DNA of 64,000 bases from Desulfofundulus thermosubterraneus DSM 16057 (GCF_900142025.1 NZ_FQZM01000003.1:1-64000), one strand, 5' to 3'. Shown: positions 6,765 through 17,662, counted from the first letter of the stretch. A program made the numbers and translations. The notes: generated by a model from the letters alone, not told the origin.

Positions 6765-6816
6765 TAAAAACACAGCCCCGGTCAATGGCTTTGTGGAGAA
6801 AAATTATACCGGGGCT
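6765..6816 (-). terminator. rpoD terminator
   Basis: AGCCCCGGT at 6774-6782 pairs with ACCGGGGCT at 6808-6816. On the minus strand the hairpin is followed by GTGTTTTTATG. It lies immediately after the rpoD stop. Confidence 0.7.
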
Positions 6817-6822
6817 GGTGGT

Positions 6823-7923
6823 TTAATCTAAGTAGTCTTTAAGCTTCTTGCTGCGGCTGGGATGCCGCAGCTTGCGCAGAGTTTTCGCCTCAATTTGCCG
6901 GATCCGTTCCCGGGTCACCCCAAACTTCTGACCCACTTCCTCCAAAGTACGGGCGCGGCCGTCGTCCAGCCCAAAGCGCAGGCGCAGCACCTTTTGTTCC
7001 CGGTCGGTGAGGGTTTTCAGAACCTCCTCCAGTTGCTCCCGCAAGAGAGTATAAGAGGCCTCTTCCGCCGGCGCCCGGGCGTCCTGGTCCTCGATGAAAT
7101 CCCCCAGGTGAGAATCTTCTTCCTCCCCAATAGGCGTTTCCAGGGAAACGGGTTCCTGGGCTATTTTCATGATCTCCCGCACCTTTTCCTCGGAAATGCC
7201 CATCTCCTTGGCGATTTCCTCCGGGGTTGGCTCCCGGCCCAGTTCCTGCAAAAGCTGGCGGGAAACCCGGATCAGCTTGTTGATGGTTTCCACCATGTGG
7301 ACCGGTATCCGGATGGTCCTGGCCTGATCGGCGATGGCCCGCGTGATGGCCTGCCGGATCCACCACGTGGCATAAGTGCTGAACTTATATCCCTTGCGAT
7401 AGTCAAATTTTTCTACCGCCTTGATCAGTCCCAGGTTGCCTTCCTGGATCAGATCTAAAAAGAGCATACCCCGGCCTACGTAACGCTTGGCTATGCTGAC
7501 CACTAAACGCAGGTTGGCTTCCGCCAAACGTCGTTTCGCTTCCTCATCTCCCTGCTCCATGCGTTTGGCCAATTCGATTTCTTCTTCCGGGGTCAACAGG
7601 GGAATGCGCCCGATCTCTTTCAAGTACATCCTTACGGGATCGTCTATGGCGACCCCCTCGGGAATGGAAAGGTCCACATCCTCTTCTGCTGGCGGCTCCA
7701 TAACGGCGTCATCTATAGGTTCCAGGTCCGGGATTTCCGGCACCACTTCGATACCCATACCGGCTAATTTTTCATAAATATCGTCAATTTGTTCCGGCGT
7801 TAAATCAATACCCTGCAAGGTATCCATAATCTCACTGTAGGTGAGGACGCCCCTTTTTTTACCCTTTTCGATTAATTCCCTGACACATTCAAGTTTGCTC
7901 AATTCGTCCCCCAATTTGCTCAT
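6823..7923 (-). CDS. rpoD: RNA polymerase primary sigma factor (RpoD/SigA)
   Basis: A housekeeping sigma factor of 366 residues from the ATG at 7923, where AAAGGGGGA precedes the start; the longer open frame to 7974 has no such site. Region 1.1 occupies about 1-75. Region 1.2 contains [28 protein letters not shown]. Region 2 contains [12 protein letters not shown] and [22 protein letters not shown], region 3 [14 protein letters not shown], and region 4.2 ends [32 protein letters not shown]. The start lies about 35 nt inside the end of dnaG, the classic Firmicutes dnaG-rpoD coupling. Confidence 0.97.
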   Translation of the reverse strand: MSKLGDELSKLECVRELIEKGKKRGVLTYSEIMDTLQGIDLTPEQIDDIYEKLAGMGIEVVPEIPDLEPIDDAVMEPPAEEDVDLSIPEGVAIDDPVRMYLKEIGRIPLLTPEEEIELAKRMEQGDEEAKRRLAEANLRLVVSIAKRYVGRGMLFLDLIQEGNLGLIKAVEKFDYRKGYKFSTYATWWIRQAITRAIADQARTIRIPVHMVETINKLIRVSRQLLQELGREPTPEEIAKEMGISEEKVREIMKIAQEPVSLETPIGEEEDSHLGDFIEDQDARAPAEEASYTLLREQLEEVLKTLTDREQKVLRLRFGLDDGRARTLEEVGQKFGVTRERIRQIEAKTLRKLRHPSRSKKLKDYLD

Positions 7924-9700
7924 TCCCCCTTTCCAACAAGGGTTTGCCGGTCTGTAACAGACTTTGCAGGTCACTTAAAATCCGGGCTACACGCCCCTGA
8001 TCGCCAATCCTTTCGGCTTCAGCCAGTTCCTGTACCAGTCTTTCCCTTTTTTCCTGTATATTATTTCTTTGAATGGTACAAACAAGATCGGGAATTATTT
8101 TAACCGGGTCATCCCCGGGTATTTTTTCCATGAGCAATTGGCTTAATAAGTGTTGTTCTTCTTCATCCAATTCATGCATCCACGCAGCCGGATCAACCCG
8201 AACCGCTTCCCCCTCACGGCAGATAAACTGGTAAATCTGGCGTAAACCAGGGTCCCGGGGGAAGGATTCGCCCAGTTGCCGGCTAACCTCCCGCACATAC
8301 CCGGGATAATGCAACAACAGCTGGACAAGGAGCAATTCCGCCTTATTTCGGGCGCTTGCTATTATATTATGCTTATTTTTAGCAATTTTATCCGGATTTA
8401 GCCATTTTTTTCCCGAGTCTCTACTAAATCGCTGTAAAGCATCTCTCACCGCTTCCCAGCTTAAGCTTAAACGGGCAGCCACCCGCTTAATACCCTCTTC
8501 TCGCTCCGCTTCTCCTGGCATGGCAGCCAGATTCGGCAGAACCTGGGCCAACAGGGAAGCGGCATCACCACCTTTTTTCGCTGCCTGGCTTAGCTTGTAA
8601 TCCAACAGGGAGGCCGCCGTCTCGACCAACTGCCGCCACTTCTCCCCGCCATGCTGCTTGATATATTCATCTGGGTCTTTCCCCTCGGGAATGGTGACCA
8701 CCCGCACGCGAAACCCAAGCTGTTGCAGAAGATCCAGCCCCCGGATAGTGGCAGCAATGCCTGCCGTATCAGCGTCATAAGCAATAACCACATCTTTGGT
8801 ATAACGGGACAAAAGATGGCCCTGCTCTGCAGTGAGGCTGGTCCCCAGGGAAGCCACCGCATTGTGAATGCCGTGTTGGTGAGCGGTAATCACATCCATA
8901 TAGCCTTCCATAATGATGGCGTAACCTTGTTCCCGGATGGCTGCCCGGGCCAGATGCAGGCCGAAAAGCAGTTGCCCCTTATTAAATACTATGGTCTCCG
9001 GGGTATTGAGGTACTTGGGCTGGCTGTCATCCAGTACCCGGCCCCCGAAGCCCACCACCCGCCCCTGGGCATTGCAAATGGGAAAGATCAGGCGGTTTCT
9101 AAACCGGTCGTAAAGCTTTCCCCGCTCCCCCCTGATCAAAAGACCCAATTCCACCGCCCGGTGAGAAGGGTAGTTGCGGGAGGCAAGAAACTGCAACAGG
9201 GCATCCCATCCGGGAGGAGCATAACCCAGTTGAAAAATCCCCTGGGTATGCCGGGACACCCCCCGCCTTTCCAGATAGCTGCGGGCTTCCCTCGCCTCCG
9301 GCCGGTGGATGAGAAAGTGGTGATAAAAATCCCGCACCATGGCGTTAATTTCCCAGGCCTGCTCCTCCAGCCAGGCCCGCGACCCCTCCCGGGGCCCGCC
9401 AGGACGCGGTACTGTTATGCCGGCCCGGTCCGCCAACCTGTATACCGCTTCTGGAAAAGTCAGGTTCTCTTGAAGCATCAAAAATTTAAAGACGTTGCCC
9501 CCAATTCCGCAGCCAAAACAGTAAAAGATCTGTTTGTCGGGGCTTACTGTGAAGGATGGGTCTCTCTCCTGGTGAAAGGGACAACTACCAACGTAGTTTT
9601 TGCCTTTCTTCTCCAGGCGAACATACTCACCGATTAGCTGAACAATATCGGTTGCCAGGCGGACGGATTCCACGACATCGGCAGGGATCAGGCCACCCAT
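7889..9700 (-). CDS. dnaG: DNA primase (DnaG)
   Basis: About 603 residues from the ATG at 9700; GGGAGG lies 9 nt upstream, whereas the GTG at 9709 abuts that site. The CHC2 zinc finger is visible as CPFHQE...CFGCGIGG (about 40-65). The N-terminal catalytic fold has [23 protein letters not shown]. The TOPRIM acidic motifs are in EGYMDVI and AYDADTAG, with GKDPDEYI after them. The C-terminal DnaB-interaction region is more variable. The enzyme makes RNA primers at the replication fork. It is directly upstream of and overlapping rpoD. Confidence 0.97.
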   Translation of the reverse strand: MGGLIPADVVESVRLATDIVQLIGEYVRLEKKGKNYVGSCPFHQERDPSFTVSPDKQIFYCFGCGIGGNVFKFLMLQENLTFPEAVYRLADRAGITVPRPGGPREGSRAWLEEQAWEINAMVRDFYHHFLIHRPEAREARSYLERRGVSRHTQGIFQLGYAPPGWDALLQFLASRNYPSHRAVELGLLIRGERGKLYDRFRNRLIFPICNAQGRVVGFGGRVLDDSQPKYLNTPETIVFNKGQLLFGLHLARAAIREQGYAIIMEGYMDVITAHQHGIHNAVASLGTSLTAEQGHLLSRYTKDVVIAYDADTAGIAATIRGLDLLQQLGFRVRVVTIPEGKDPDEYIKQHGGEKWRQLVETAASLLDYKLSQAAKKGGDAASLLAQVLPNLAAMPGEAEREEGIKRVAARLSLSWEAVRDALQRFSRDSGKKWLNPDKIAKNKHNIIASARNKAELLLVQLLLHYPGYVREVSRQLGESFPRDPGLRQIYQFICREGEAVRVDPAAWMHELDEEEQHLLSQLLMEKIPGDDPVKIIPDLVCTIQRNNIQEKRERLVQELAEAERIGDQGRVARILSDLQSLLQTGKPLLERGNEQIGGRIEQT

Positions 9701-9822
9701 GGGAACCACCCTCCCAAACCCATCCCAGGGGCGTCACGTCCCTCTGTGAATGAGGTATTCGCTATCACTATAGATTTTCCTCCCCAGACCTTCGACAATT
9801 TTTCTACCCTTACGCCGTTAAC

Positions 9823-10827
9823 CTATTCCGGCGTGGGAAAGGCCCGGGGAATAAAGAGACGGGAAAATTGGGTAATGGCGAAATGGTCGGTCATGCCCGC
9901 AATGTAATCACAAACTACCCTCTCCACCCCCACCTCATCAACCCTCTTGAGTTGCTCCGGAGGCAGCGCTTCCGGATGCTTGGTGAAGTAAAGGTAAAGG
10001 TACTGAACCACGTTTTTGGCTTTGGATTCCTCTCTTTTCGCCTCTGAACCAATGTAAACGTGGGCAAAAAGGAAAGAGCGCAACTCATCTGTGGCCTGCT
10101 GGACTTCAGGGCTCATGGAGATCACCGGTCTTTCCCAGCTGTTATTGATCAGATCCAGCACCATGGTGTTAATACGTTCCCGGTGCGTGCGTCCAAGAAC
10201 GTCCAGGCAGGGCTTAGGCAGATCCTCCAGGGTAAGAATGCCACCCCGGATGGCGTCATCAATATCATGGTTAATATAAGCCACGCGGTCACAAATTTTT
10301 ACCACCTGGCCTTCCAGGGTAAGCGGCCTTACCATGCCGGTGTGGTTTAAAATCCCGTCCCGGACTTCCCGGGTAAGGTTTAAACCCCTACCCCCTTCCA
10401 GTTCATCCACAATCCGCAAACTTTGCTCGTTATGACGAAACCCGGGAGGGAAGACTTCATTTAAAGCTTCTTCCCCGATATGACCAAAAGGTGTATGCCC
10501 CAGGTCATGGCCCAGGGCAATGGCCTCGGTAAGGTCTTCATTCAGACGCAGTGCTTTGGCCACCGTGCGGGAAATTTGAGCCACTTCGAGGGTATGGGTA
10601 AGCCTGGTACGGTAGTGATCCCCTTCGGGAATGATAAAAACCTGGGTTTTGCCCTTTAAACGGCGAAAACTTTTGGAATGGATGATCCGGTCCCGGTCCC
10701 GTTGAAAAGCCGTACGCACCTGACAGGGTTCCTCGGGGTACAGGCGACCGGCACTGGACGAACTGCAACAGGCATAGGGAGATAATTGCTGTTCCTCCAA
10801 CCTTTCCGTGCGTTCCCGAATGTTCAC
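9823..10827 (-). CDS. dgt: dGTP triphosphohydrolase-like HD protein
   Basis: About 334 residues. I favour the GTG at 10827, which gives the family N-terminus MNIRERTERLEEQQLSPYA and has GGGGTG six bases upstream, over the GTG at 10836. HD-domain metal ligands are in THTLEVAQISRTVA, ALGHDLGHTPFGHIGEEAL and DRVAYINHDIDDA. Dgt enzymes hydrolyse dGTP (or other dNTPs) to the nucleoside and triphosphate. In many Peptococcaceae it sits directly upstream of dnaG, as here. Confidence 0.92.
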   Translation of the reverse strand: MNIRERTERLEEQQLSPYACCSSSSAGRLYPEEPCQVRTAFQRDRDRIIHSKSFRRLKGKTQVFIIPEGDHYRTRLTHTLEVAQISRTVAKALRLNEDLTEAIALGHDLGHTPFGHIGEEALNEVFPPGFRHNEQSLRIVDELEGGRGLNLTREVRDGILNHTGMVRPLTLEGQVVKICDRVAYINHDIDDAIRGGILTLEDLPKPCLDVLGRTHRERINTMVLDLINNSWERPVISMSPEVQQATDELRSFLFAHVYIGSEAKREESKAKNVVQYLYLYFTKHPEALPPEQLKRVDEVGVERVVCDYIAGMTDHFAITQFSRLFIPRAFPTPE

Positions 10828-10843
10828 CTTTATCACCCCGATG

Positions 10844-10877
10844 AAAAACCCCCGGAGCCACGGGGCAAAACCGGGGG
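10844..10877 (-). terminator. Terminator of the FMN reductase gene
   Basis: CCCCCGG at 10849-10855 pairs with CCGGGGG at 10871-10877, and TTTTT follows on the minus strand. It lies between the reductase stop and the dgt start. Confidence 0.7.
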
Positions 10878-10887
10878 TATGAAGTTT

Positions 10888-11511
10888 CTATCCGCCCGTT
10901 ACCCGGGACCTGTCCCGCAGACCCCGGGTGGCCAGGGCGACTTCCACCACCCGCCGGGCCAGTATTCGCGCCCGCTGCAATCCCAAAGCATCCTCGCTGG
11001 CGGGATCCTGGGCACAGGCTCCTTGATGCCCAGCATCATCCTCCAGGTAGCCGTCCCCCACCACGGTCATCCCCTGGCAAAGCATCATGTCGTGCATGGC
11101 CCGTAAGGCGGTTTCCTGACCGCCAAAACGGGCACCGCCTACGGTTAATGCCCCACCGACAACATTTAAAAGAGCTTTCTCCCGGCGCAAGGGACGGGTA
11201 CGGTCCCAAAAGGCCTTCAAGTGGGAGGACACGGTACTGAAATATACGGGACTGCCCATAATAATGCCATCGGCCTGGCGCATCAAATTAAACACGTCCT
11301 CCAGACGGGTTCCGGAAAAGCACTTCCCCGCACAGGGATCGGAGCAAACGACACAATAGGGGATTTTTAATTCCGCCAAAACTTCAGACACCTGACAAAA
11401 GACGAACTTTGCACCCGCCGCTTCTACTACTTCCCTGGTGGCCAGCAACATCTGGGCGGTACTGCCCGCCCGGCGAGGACTACCGTTAATAGCCAAAACC
11501 AGCATCTTCAT
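10888..11511 (-). CDS. NADPH-dependent FMN reductase / flavodoxin-like iron-sulfur flavoprotein
   Basis: A 207-residue flavodoxin-fold protein. The phosphate-binding loop is INGSPRRAGSTAQML (about 8-22). A cysteine cluster CVVCSDPCAGKC follows (about 53-64), then GSPVYFSTVSSHLKAFWDRT and GGARFGGQETAL. The compact CxxCxxxCxxxC motif is that of the iron-sulfur flavoproteins (ISF) of anaerobes rather than simple FMN reductases. A single-electron transfer or multimeric redox role is likely; the partner is unknown. It has its own terminator and appears monocistronic. Confidence 0.85.
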   Translation of the reverse strand: MKMLVLAINGSPRRAGSTAQMLLATREVVEAAGAKFVFCQVSEVLAELKIPYCVVCSDPCAGKCFSGTRLEDVFNLMRQADGIIMGSPVYFSTVSSHLKAFWDRTRPLRREKALLNVVGGALTVGGARFGGQETALRAMHDMMLCQGMTVVGDGYLEDDAGHQGACAQDPASEDALGLQRARILARRVVEVALATRGLRDRSRVTGG

Positions 11512-11614
11512 ACCCTCTCTTCAAGAACTTAAACTAAATTATTATACCTGAAAAAACAAATTTCCTTCCTTGAGATTTTTTAAAAAATATGCCTTGCTAA
11601 ACGAATTTAGACCT

Positions 11615-12196
11615 TTAACGGCCTTTTAGACGAATTTGAGCCATCAAGGTATATATAGGGCCGCCGCGGGTAAGCTCGCTTTGCATTAAATCCACCGAAG
11701 CAACTTGGACCGTACCAAGGTGAGTGCAGGCATCGCCAAGTTCACGCACCTGCACCATCAATTCCGGCACCTTCCGGGGAGAACGCAACCTGGCCAGCGT
11801 TAAGTGGGGAGAAAAGGGTCGACCCGGCAAAGGTATCCCGAAAGGCACCATGGCCTCGCTCACCAACCGGTGGATTTCCCGCAACTCGTCCCCTCCGCCG
11901 GTGACACCGGTCCAGAGAACCCGGGGACGCCGGGGATCCGGGAACACGCCCAAACCACCCAACTGCACGGAAAAAGTCTTTTGGGTAAGCAAGACCCTTT
12001 GGGCCGCGGCAACAAGGTTATTGATCAGGGCAATCTCCACTTCCCCCAGAAAGTGGATAGTTAAATGCAGGTTTTCCCTTTCCACCCACTTGGCATCCGC
12101 CCCGGTTCCTTGTAACTGATTTTGGATCTTCCAAAGCCGCTCTTTAATTGTATCGGGAAGGTTTATGGCCCAGAAAAGCCGCATGGTTTTACCCAT
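11615..12196 (-). CDS. thpR: RNA 2',3'-cyclic phosphodiesterase (ThpR/LigT)
   Basis: About 193 residues. The two catalytic HxTx motifs are visible as LHLTIHFLGEV (about 45) and SPHLTLARL (about 132). The start at 12196 is chosen because GAGGAGAGAGGGA precedes it. Members hydrolyse 2',3'-cyclic phosphates on RNA. The start overlaps the end of the upstream HD-GYP gene by 8 nt, so the two are co-translated. Confidence 0.9.
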   Translation of the reverse strand: MGKTMRLFWAINLPDTIKERLWKIQNQLQGTGADAKWVERENLHLTIHFLGEVEIALINNLVAAAQRVLLTQKTFSVQLGGLGVFPDPRRPRVLWTGVTGGGDELREIHRLVSEAMVPFGIPLPGRPFSPHLTLARLRSPRKVPELMVQVRELGDACTHLGTVQVASVDLMQSELTRGGPIYTLMAQIRLKGR

Positions 12197-13202
12197 TCCC
12201 TCTCTCCTCTTCCCCGCCCTTATACTCACCCAAAATGCGCATAAAAGCCTCGACTACCCGAGGGTCAAATTGGCCCCCGGCGTTACGTTTTAATTCGTTG
12301 ATGGCCACCGGCACCGGCAGTGCCTTGCGATAGCTGCGATCCGAGGTCATGGCATCAAAGGCATCGGCCACGGCCAGAATCCGGCTGAGCAGGGGAATTT
12401 CTTCACCCCGCAACCCCCGCGGGTAACCCCGCCCATCATAACGCTCATGGTGGGCCAGCACTACCGGAACTACATCCTCCAACCAGCTTATATGGGATAA
12501 AATAGTGGCTCCCTTTTCCGGATGTTGGGTAACCTGCTTAAATTCATCCGTTGTTAGAGCTCCCGGCTTGTTGAGAATATTTTCCGGTACGCCGATTTTA
12601 CCCACGTCGTGCACGATACCGCATATGTAAGCCAGATCAACCTCTTTTTCGTCAAGCCCAAGGGCCTCCGCAATTAGGCGAGCATATTCCGCCACCTTTT
12701 CACTGTGTCCCATGGTGTATTGATCCCGGGCCCCAATGGCTTCGGCAAAGGCATAGATGGTTTCAAACTGCTCCGAGACGGTGGTCAGGCGGTTCATTAC
12801 CGTTTCCTTTAACAACTTCCGGTCCCGGAGGAAATTGTAGTAAACGGCGCAGGCCCCCACCACCCCTCCATCCCGGTCCCGCAGGATAGAAGTATCCACC
12901 AGGAAAACTTTCGGCAGAACATGCAACGCGGTTTTTATTTCTTCCAGACGCAAAGAAAACTCGCGGCCCGTTTCCAGCGTTTCAATTAAAGCACTGGAAT
13001 ACCGCCCCTTGCGGTCAAATTTCTTTCCCTGAAAAAGAATGTCAATTAGGGGATGGGAAATAGCTTCTTCCTTATTTACCCCCAATTCCCTTTCAGAAGC
13101 ACTGTTGAGATAAATCAAAAATCCCCCGTGATCAATAACCAGCACCGGACACGGCAAAGCTTCCAAAATCAGCCTGTCTAGCGATGCGCCTTCACCATCC
13201 AT
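12189..13202 (-). CDS. PAS domain plus HD-GYP signalling phosphodiesterase
   Basis: About 337 residues from the ATG at 13202 (AAAGGGGA upstream). The frame is open further upstream to 13529, but that part reads through a terminator and is not protein-like. The PAS domain (about 8-115) begins LILEALPCPVLVIDHGGFLIYLN. The HD-GYP domain (about 150-330) has GHSEKVAEYARLIAEAL, HDVGKIGVPENILNKPG, HHERYDGRGYPRGL and DAFDAMTSDRSYR, all catalytic motifs present. It is predicted to degrade cyclic di-GMP (or related dinucleotides) in response to a PAS ligand. No transmembrane segment is seen. Confidence 0.92.
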   Translation of the reverse strand: MDGEGASLDRLILEALPCPVLVIDHGGFLIYLNSASERELGVNKEEAISHPLIDILFQGKKFDRKGRYSSALIETLETGREFSLRLEEIKTALHVLPKVFLVDTSILRDRDGGVVGACAVYYNFLRDRKLLKETVMNRLTTVSEQFETIYAFAEAIGARDQYTMGHSEKVAEYARLIAEALGLDEKEVDLAYICGIVHDVGKIGVPENILNKPGALTTDEFKQVTQHPEKGATILSHISWLEDVVPVVLAHHERYDGRGYPRGLRGEEIPLLSRILAVADAFDAMTSDRSYRKALPVPVAINELKRNAGGQFDPRVVEAFMRILGEYKGGEEERGNG

Positions 13203-13292
13203 ACCGGGTCCCCTTTCCCTTAAACGATAACTGCTATAATCTTTCTCTTTTTGTTTCTCTTTTTGTCGCCTTTTTCCTGTAACCAACCCCCT

Positions 13293-13320
13293 AAAATTAT
13301 TAACCCTCCCAAAGGGAGGG
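13293..13320 (-). terminator. Terminator after ppdK
   Basis: CCCTCCC at 13304-13310 pairs with GGGAGGG at 13314-13320 around a 3-base loop. TTAATAATTTT follows on the minus strand. It separates ppdK from the HD-GYP gene. Confidence 0.65.
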
Positions 13321-13432
13321 CGCAGTATCGTCAGAAATGACCCTGGGCGGCCGGTTAATTTATCGCGGAAAGACGCACGTTCCTTCCGTGACCACCAGCC
13401 GCCCTCCTCACTACAGTTCTCAAGCGCTACTT

Positions 13433-16075
13433 TTAACAGTTCTTTACCCTGGCCTGGGCTGCGGCCAGGCGGGCAATGGGGACCCGGAAGGGAGAACAGC
13501 TGACATAGTTTAACCCGATGCGGTGGCAAAACTCAATGGAACTGGGCTCGCCGCCGTGTTCGCCGCAAATACCGATAACCAAATCGGGTTTGGTCTGGCG
13601 GCCCAAAGCCACGCACATTTTCATCAATTTGCCCACGCCGGCCTGGTCCAGAACGATGAAGGGGTTTTCCGGCAGGATCTTCTTCTCCACATACTCGTGC
13701 AAGAATTTGCCCTCGGCATCATCCCGGGAAAAACCAAAGGTGGTTTGGGTCAGGTCATTGGTGCCAAAGGAGAAGAAATCCGCTTCCCGGGCAATTTCAT
13801 CGGCCAGCAGGGCCGCGCGGGGTATTTCAATCATCGTCCCCACGCTATACTCAAATTCCACGCCCGTTTCCTTCATTACCTGTTCAGCTACTTCGTCAAC
13901 CAGCTGGCGAAGCAAAGCCAGCTCCCTGACCTCGCCAACCAGGGGAATTTCCACTTCCGGAAACACCTTTACGCCCTCTTTTACCAGCTGGACCGTAGCC
14001 TGGAAAATGGCTCTGGCCTGCATGGCATAAACCTCCGGGAAAGTTATGCCCAGGCGGCAGCCCCGGTGACCCAGCATGGGGTTGAATTCCGCCAGCACCC
14101 TTACTTTTTTCAGCAACTCCTCTTTCTTCCGCAGTTCTTCTTCATCGCCACCGGTGAGGCGCAGGCGGGTAATTTCCACCGCCAGTTCTTCCGCGTTGGG
14201 CAAAAATTCATGCAAGGGGGGATCCAGCAGGCGGATGGTCACCGGCAAACCCTCCATGGCTTTCAAAATGCCGTAAAAATCCCCCTGCTGCATGGGCAAA
14301 AGCTTATCCAGGGCGTCCTGCCGCTCCTGGGTGGTGGTGGCCAGGATCATGTCCTGTACTATGGGCAACCGGTCCGGAGCCATAAACATGTGTTCCGTGC
14401 GGGTCAGACCGATACCCTCGGCCCCAAAGGCACGGGCTTTAGCCGCATCTTCCGGAGTGTCCGCATTGGCCCTTACGCCCAGGGTGCGGATCTCATCGGC
14501 CCACTGCAACAGCTCAAGAAATTCGGGGGAAAGCTCGGGATCGATCAGCGGCACCTCCCCGAGAATTACCTGGCCGGTAGATCCGTCAATGGAAATGACA
14601 TCTTCCTTCTTGACCACCAGGTCATTGACGCGAAACTCGCCGGCCTCGTAATCAATGCGTATGGCCTCACAGCCGCAAACGCAGGGCTTGCCCATACCGC
14701 GGGCCACTACTGCCGCATGGCTGGTCATTCCACCCCGGGAGGTGAGCACCCCCTGAGCAGCAACAATGCCGTGGATGTCGTCGGGAGTGGTTTCCGTACG
14801 GACAAGGATGACTTTTTCACCCTGATTGCCCAGCACTTCAGCCTCATCGGCGTCAAATACAACCTTACCGCTGGCCGCACCAGGAGAAGCAGGCAAGCCT
14901 TTGGCAATAACCTTTACGCTGCCCCGGGGATCGATACGGCGGTGCAACAGCTGATCCAGCTGGGCGGGCTCCACCCGCATGATGGCCTCTTCTTTGCTGA
15001 TCAATCCCTCATGGACCATATCCACGGCAATTTTTACGGCCGCCTGGGCAGTGCGCTTACCGGTACGGGTCTGCAAAATGTAAAGCCTGCTCCGCTCAAT
15101 GGTAAATTCGATGTCCTGCATGTTCCGGTAATGTTTCTCCAGACGCTCGCATATGGAGGCAAACTGCTGGTAAACAGCGGGCATTTCCACCTTTAAATCG
15201 GAAATTGGCCGCGGTGTCCGGATGCCCGCCACCACATCTTCACCCTGGGCGTTAATCAAATATTCCCCGTAAAGCTCCCGGGCACCGGTGGCTGGATCCC
15301 GGGTAAAGGCTACCCCGGTACCGCAATCATCCCCCAGGTTGCCAAAGACCATCACCTGGATGTTAACGGCAGTACCCAGGTCATCGGGAATTTTGTTGAT
15401 CCGGCGGTAGACAATAGCCCGGTCGTTGTTCCAGGAGTTAAATACGGCATAAATGGCCATGAAAAGCTGCTCCATGGGGTCCTGGGGGAAGGGCTGTCCG
15501 GTCTCCCGTTCGATTAAGGCCCTGTACTCCGCGACCACCTGTTCCAGATCTTCAGCCGGCAATTCCTGGTCGAGGGCCACCCCCCGGCGCTCCTTGTATC
15601 TTTCCAAGATCCGTTCAAACTTGGCATGTTCAATGCCCAGAACCACATCGCCAAACATATTCAGGAAACGGCGGTAGCAGTCAAAGGCAAACCGCCGGTC
15701 GGCGGCCCGGCCCAGGCCTTCCACCGTTTCATCGTTTAATCCCAGATTGAGCACTGTATCCATCATCCCGGGCATGGATACTGGAGCACCGGAGCGCACG
15801 CTCACCAGCAAGGGATTGGCAGGGTCGCCAAACCGCTTGCCCGTTTTTTCCTCCAGCACACGTATCTTTTCCCGCACCTGTTCCTCCATCCCGGGAGGAA
15901 ACCGCCGGTCATTAACGTAAAACTCCTTGCAGGCCTCCGTGGTAATAATCATGCCGGGCGGGACAGGCAGGCCTATGTTGGTCATCTCCGCCAGATTCGC
16001 CCCTTTGCCGCCGAGCAGATTTTTCATGTCCGCGCGGCCCTCTTCAAACAGGTAGACATACTTTTTACTTGACAT
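13433..16075 (-). CDS. ppdK: Pyruvate, phosphate dikinase
   Basis: 880 residues, the normal length. The N-terminal ATP-grasp part includes [12 protein letters not shown] and [22 protein letters not shown]. The central phosphohistidine domain has [21 protein letters not shown]. The C-terminal PEP/pyruvate TIM barrel has [32 protein letters not shown] and [11 protein letters not shown]. The enzyme interconverts pyruvate, ATP and Pi with PEP, AMP and PPi. It follows its own regulatory protein gene with an 11-nt overlap, and ccpN lies upstream, a gluconeogenic control unit. Confidence 0.97.
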   Translation of the reverse strand: MSSKKYVYLFEEGRADMKNLLGGKGANLAEMTNIGLPVPPGMIITTEACKEFYVNDRRFPPGMEEQVREKIRVLEEKTGKRFGDPANPLLVSVRSGAPVSMPGMMDTVLNLGLNDETVEGLGRAADRRFAFDCYRRFLNMFGDVVLGIEHAKFERILERYKERRGVALDQELPAEDLEQVVAEYRALIERETGQPFPQDPMEQLFMAIYAVFNSWNNDRAIVYRRINKIPDDLGTAVNIQVMVFGNLGDDCGTGVAFTRDPATGARELYGEYLINAQGEDVVAGIRTPRPISDLKVEMPAVYQQFASICERLEKHYRNMQDIEFTIERSRLYILQTRTGKRTAQAAVKIAVDMVHEGLISKEEAIMRVEPAQLDQLLHRRIDPRGSVKVIAKGLPASPGAASGKVVFDADEAEVLGNQGEKVILVRTETTPDDIHGIVAAQGVLTSRGGMTSHAAVVARGMGKPCVCGCEAIRIDYEAGEFRVNDLVVKKEDVISIDGSTGQVILGEVPLIDPELSPEFLELLQWADEIRTLGVRANADTPEDAAKARAFGAEGIGLTRTEHMFMAPDRLPIVQDMILATTTQERQDALDKLLPMQQGDFYGILKAMEGLPVTIRLLDPPLHEFLPNAEELAVEITRLRLTGGDEEELRKKEELLKKVRVLAEFNPMLGHRGCRLGITFPEVYAMQARAIFQATVQLVKEGVKVFPEVEIPLVGEVRELALLRQLVDEVAEQVMKETGVEFEYSVGTMIEIPRAALLADEIAREADFFSFGTNDLTQTTFGFSRDDAEGKFLHEYVEKKILPENPFIVLDQAGVGKLMKMCVALGRQTKPDLVIGICGEHGGEPSSIEFCHRIGLNYVSCSPFRVPIARLAAAQARVKNC

Positions 16076-16898
16076 GCCTTTCCCCCCTGTAATAAATTTC
16101 CAGCACGCGGCTGGCCGTTTCCTCTACTGCCTTGTTGGTAACGTCAATGACAGAACATTTTACCCGGCGCATGATTTCTTCCGCGTACTCCAGTTCCTGT
16201 AGTATGCGTTCCATGCTGGCGTAATTTGCCTTGGAAGCAAGCCCCAGAGCTTTCAGACGTTCCCGACGGATTTCATTTAGCTGCTGGGGTTGGATGGTTA
16301 AACCGATTACCCGGTGAGGCGGCAATTTAAAGATTTCTTCCGGTGGCGCCACCTCCGGCACCAGGGGAACATTGGCCGCCTTTATGGCCTTGTGGGCCAG
16401 GTACATGCACAAGGGAGTTTTAGAAGTCCGGCTGACGCCAATCACCACCACGTCCGCCCGTAAAATTCCCCGGGGATCTTTTCCGTCATCGTACTTTACA
16501 GCAAATTCCACTGCTTCCACTTTACGAAAATAATCATCGTCGACACGGCGGACCAGGCCGGGTTCCAATTTCGGTCTTAGACCCCCTACCCGGGTCAGGG
16601 CGTCCAACATGGGGGTCAATATGTCCACAGTAGGTATGTTGTATTTACTCGCTTCCCTTTCCAAAGCTTCCCGTAACTCCGGAACAACCAGGGTATAAGC
16701 TATGACACTGGGCCTGGTACTGGCCTCCTGCACAATTTCGACAATTTCTTCCACATCATGCACAAAGGGCACCCGGTGGATATCCCCTATACCGGAGTTG
16801 AACTGGCTGGCCGCCGCCCGGGCCACCAACTCCGCCGTTTCACCAATGGAATCGGAGATGATGTAAATCACCGGGTGTGTATTACTGGTCGTGGTAAT
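16065..16898 (-). CDS. PPDK regulatory protein (bifunctional ADP-dependent kinase / Pi-dependent pyrophosphorylase, DUF299)
   Basis: About 277 residues. The family N-terminus [24 protein letters not shown] and the nucleotide-binding [15 protein letters not shown] loop (about 150) are intact, and [15 protein letters not shown] follows. The protein reversibly phosphorylates the threonine next to the catalytic histidine of PpdK. Start: the only ATG/GTG/TTG codons in frame are TTGs at 16937 and 16934, inside ccpN and without a ribosome binding site. AAGGGGGAGG sits a few bases upstream of an ATT at 16898 that gives a family-length N-terminus. An AUU start is therefore likely. Confidence 0.9.
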   Translation of the reverse strand: MTTTSNTHPVIYIISDSIGETAELVARAAASQFNSGIGDIHRVPFVHDVEEIVEIVQEASTRPSVIAYTLVVPELREALEREASKYNIPTVDILTPMLDALTRVGGLRPKLEPGLVRRVDDDYFRKVEAVEFAVKYDDGKDPRGILRADVVVIGVSRTSKTPLCMYLAHKAIKAANVPLVPEVAPPEEIFKLPPHRVIGLTIQPQQLNEIRRERLKALGLASKANYASMERILQELEYAEEIMRRVKCSVIDVTNKAVEETASRVLEIYYRGERHVK

Positions 16899-16911
16899 GG
16901 TTACCTCCCCC

Positions 16912-17556
16912 TTAGTTTCCTTCTCCCAGCTCAACAAAGAGGCGAGTGATATTAGTCTTGCTCAGGCGACCGATAACTTCCAGGTCCTTGTTTTTGTCGC
17001 CCCCCTCAACCGGGCGTACCACGGGCAGGGCATCCACTTCGTGGGTAATTAGTTTCTTGGCTGCCAACCAGACCGAATCATCAGGGCCCACGGTAATAAC
17101 ATTGGGCATACGGGTCATTACCACACCCACGGGTAATTTATGGATATCCTGCCCCCCCAGGGTGATCTTCAACAGATCCTTCCGCGAGATAACCCCCTCC
17201 AAAATCCCTCCCTCCCGGACCACAATCAGTGTCCCCACGTCCTCAATGAACATGGTGACCACCGCATCGTATACCGAACAATGCTCCGAAACAACCACAG
17301 GTACGGACTTTACTTCTCCCACCTTGATGCGGTGAAGCTTTTCGGCAATCACCTTGTTCGGGGTCTTGCCGCTGTAATAGTAGCCCACCCGGGGGCGGGC
17401 CTCCAGAAGCCCGGCCATGGTCAAAATAGCCATGTCGGGACGCAAAGTGGCCCGGGTGAGGGAGAGGCGCTCGGCAATCTGCTCACCGGTAATGGGACCT
17501 TCCTTTTTGACAATCTCCAGAATGGCTTCCTGTCGTTTGGAAAGTTCCAATTTCAT
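16912..17556 (-). CDS. ccpN: CcpN-type transcriptional repressor (HTH plus two CBS domains)
   Basis: 214 residues. The N-terminal winged helix (about 1-65) has [26 protein letters not shown] and [20 protein letters not shown]. Two CBS domains follow (about 80-140 and 145-205), with [20 protein letters not shown] and [20 protein letters not shown]. In Bacillus subtilis CcpN represses gluconeogenic genes and is sensitive to ATP/ADP; ccpN and the DUF299 gene are neighbours there too. Here it heads the ccpN-PSRP-ppdK run and likely controls it. Confidence 0.92.
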   Translation of the reverse strand: MKLELSKRQEAILEIVKKEGPITGEQIAERLSLTRATLRPDMAILTMAGLLEARPRVGYYYSGKTPNKVIAEKLHRIKVGEVKSVPVVVSEHCSVYDAVVTMFIEDVGTLIVVREGGILEGVISRKDLLKITLGGQDIHKLPVGVVMTRMPNVITVGPDDSVWLAAKKLITHEVDALPVVRPVEGGDKNKDLEVIGRLSKTNITRLFVELGEGN

Positions 17557-17578
17557 CGCCCCTTAAAAGAGCAATTAT

Positions 17579-17606
17579 GTTATACTAATCGGCCCACTTA
17601 AAGCAA
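17579..17606 (-). promoter_or_regulatory. Putative ccpN promoter
   Basis: On the minus strand TTGCTT (17606-17601) and TATAAC (17584-17579) are spaced by 16 bases, upstream of the ccpN ATG at 17556. The surrounding DNA is A/T-rich. Confidence 0.5.
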
Positions 17607-17662
17607 TGTTATATAATATTATATATTCGTCTTAGATTTTCCTCCTGCATCAAACCCAAAAT

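Noticed and set aside
8651-9637. 328-codon plus-strand frame inside dnaG
   Set aside because: Antisense shadow of dnaG, whose zinc finger and TOPRIM motifs are on the other strand.
12189-13529. 446-residue version of the HD-GYP protein
   Set aside because: The first 108 codons cross a terminator hairpin and the end of ppdK and are low-complexity; the ATG at 13202 is supported by a ribosome binding site and by the PAS domain start.
13523-15196. 557-codon open frame on the plus strand
   Set aside because: It is antisense to ppdK, whose full family motifs lie on the minus strand; the translation has no recognisable domain and arises from GC-rich third positions.
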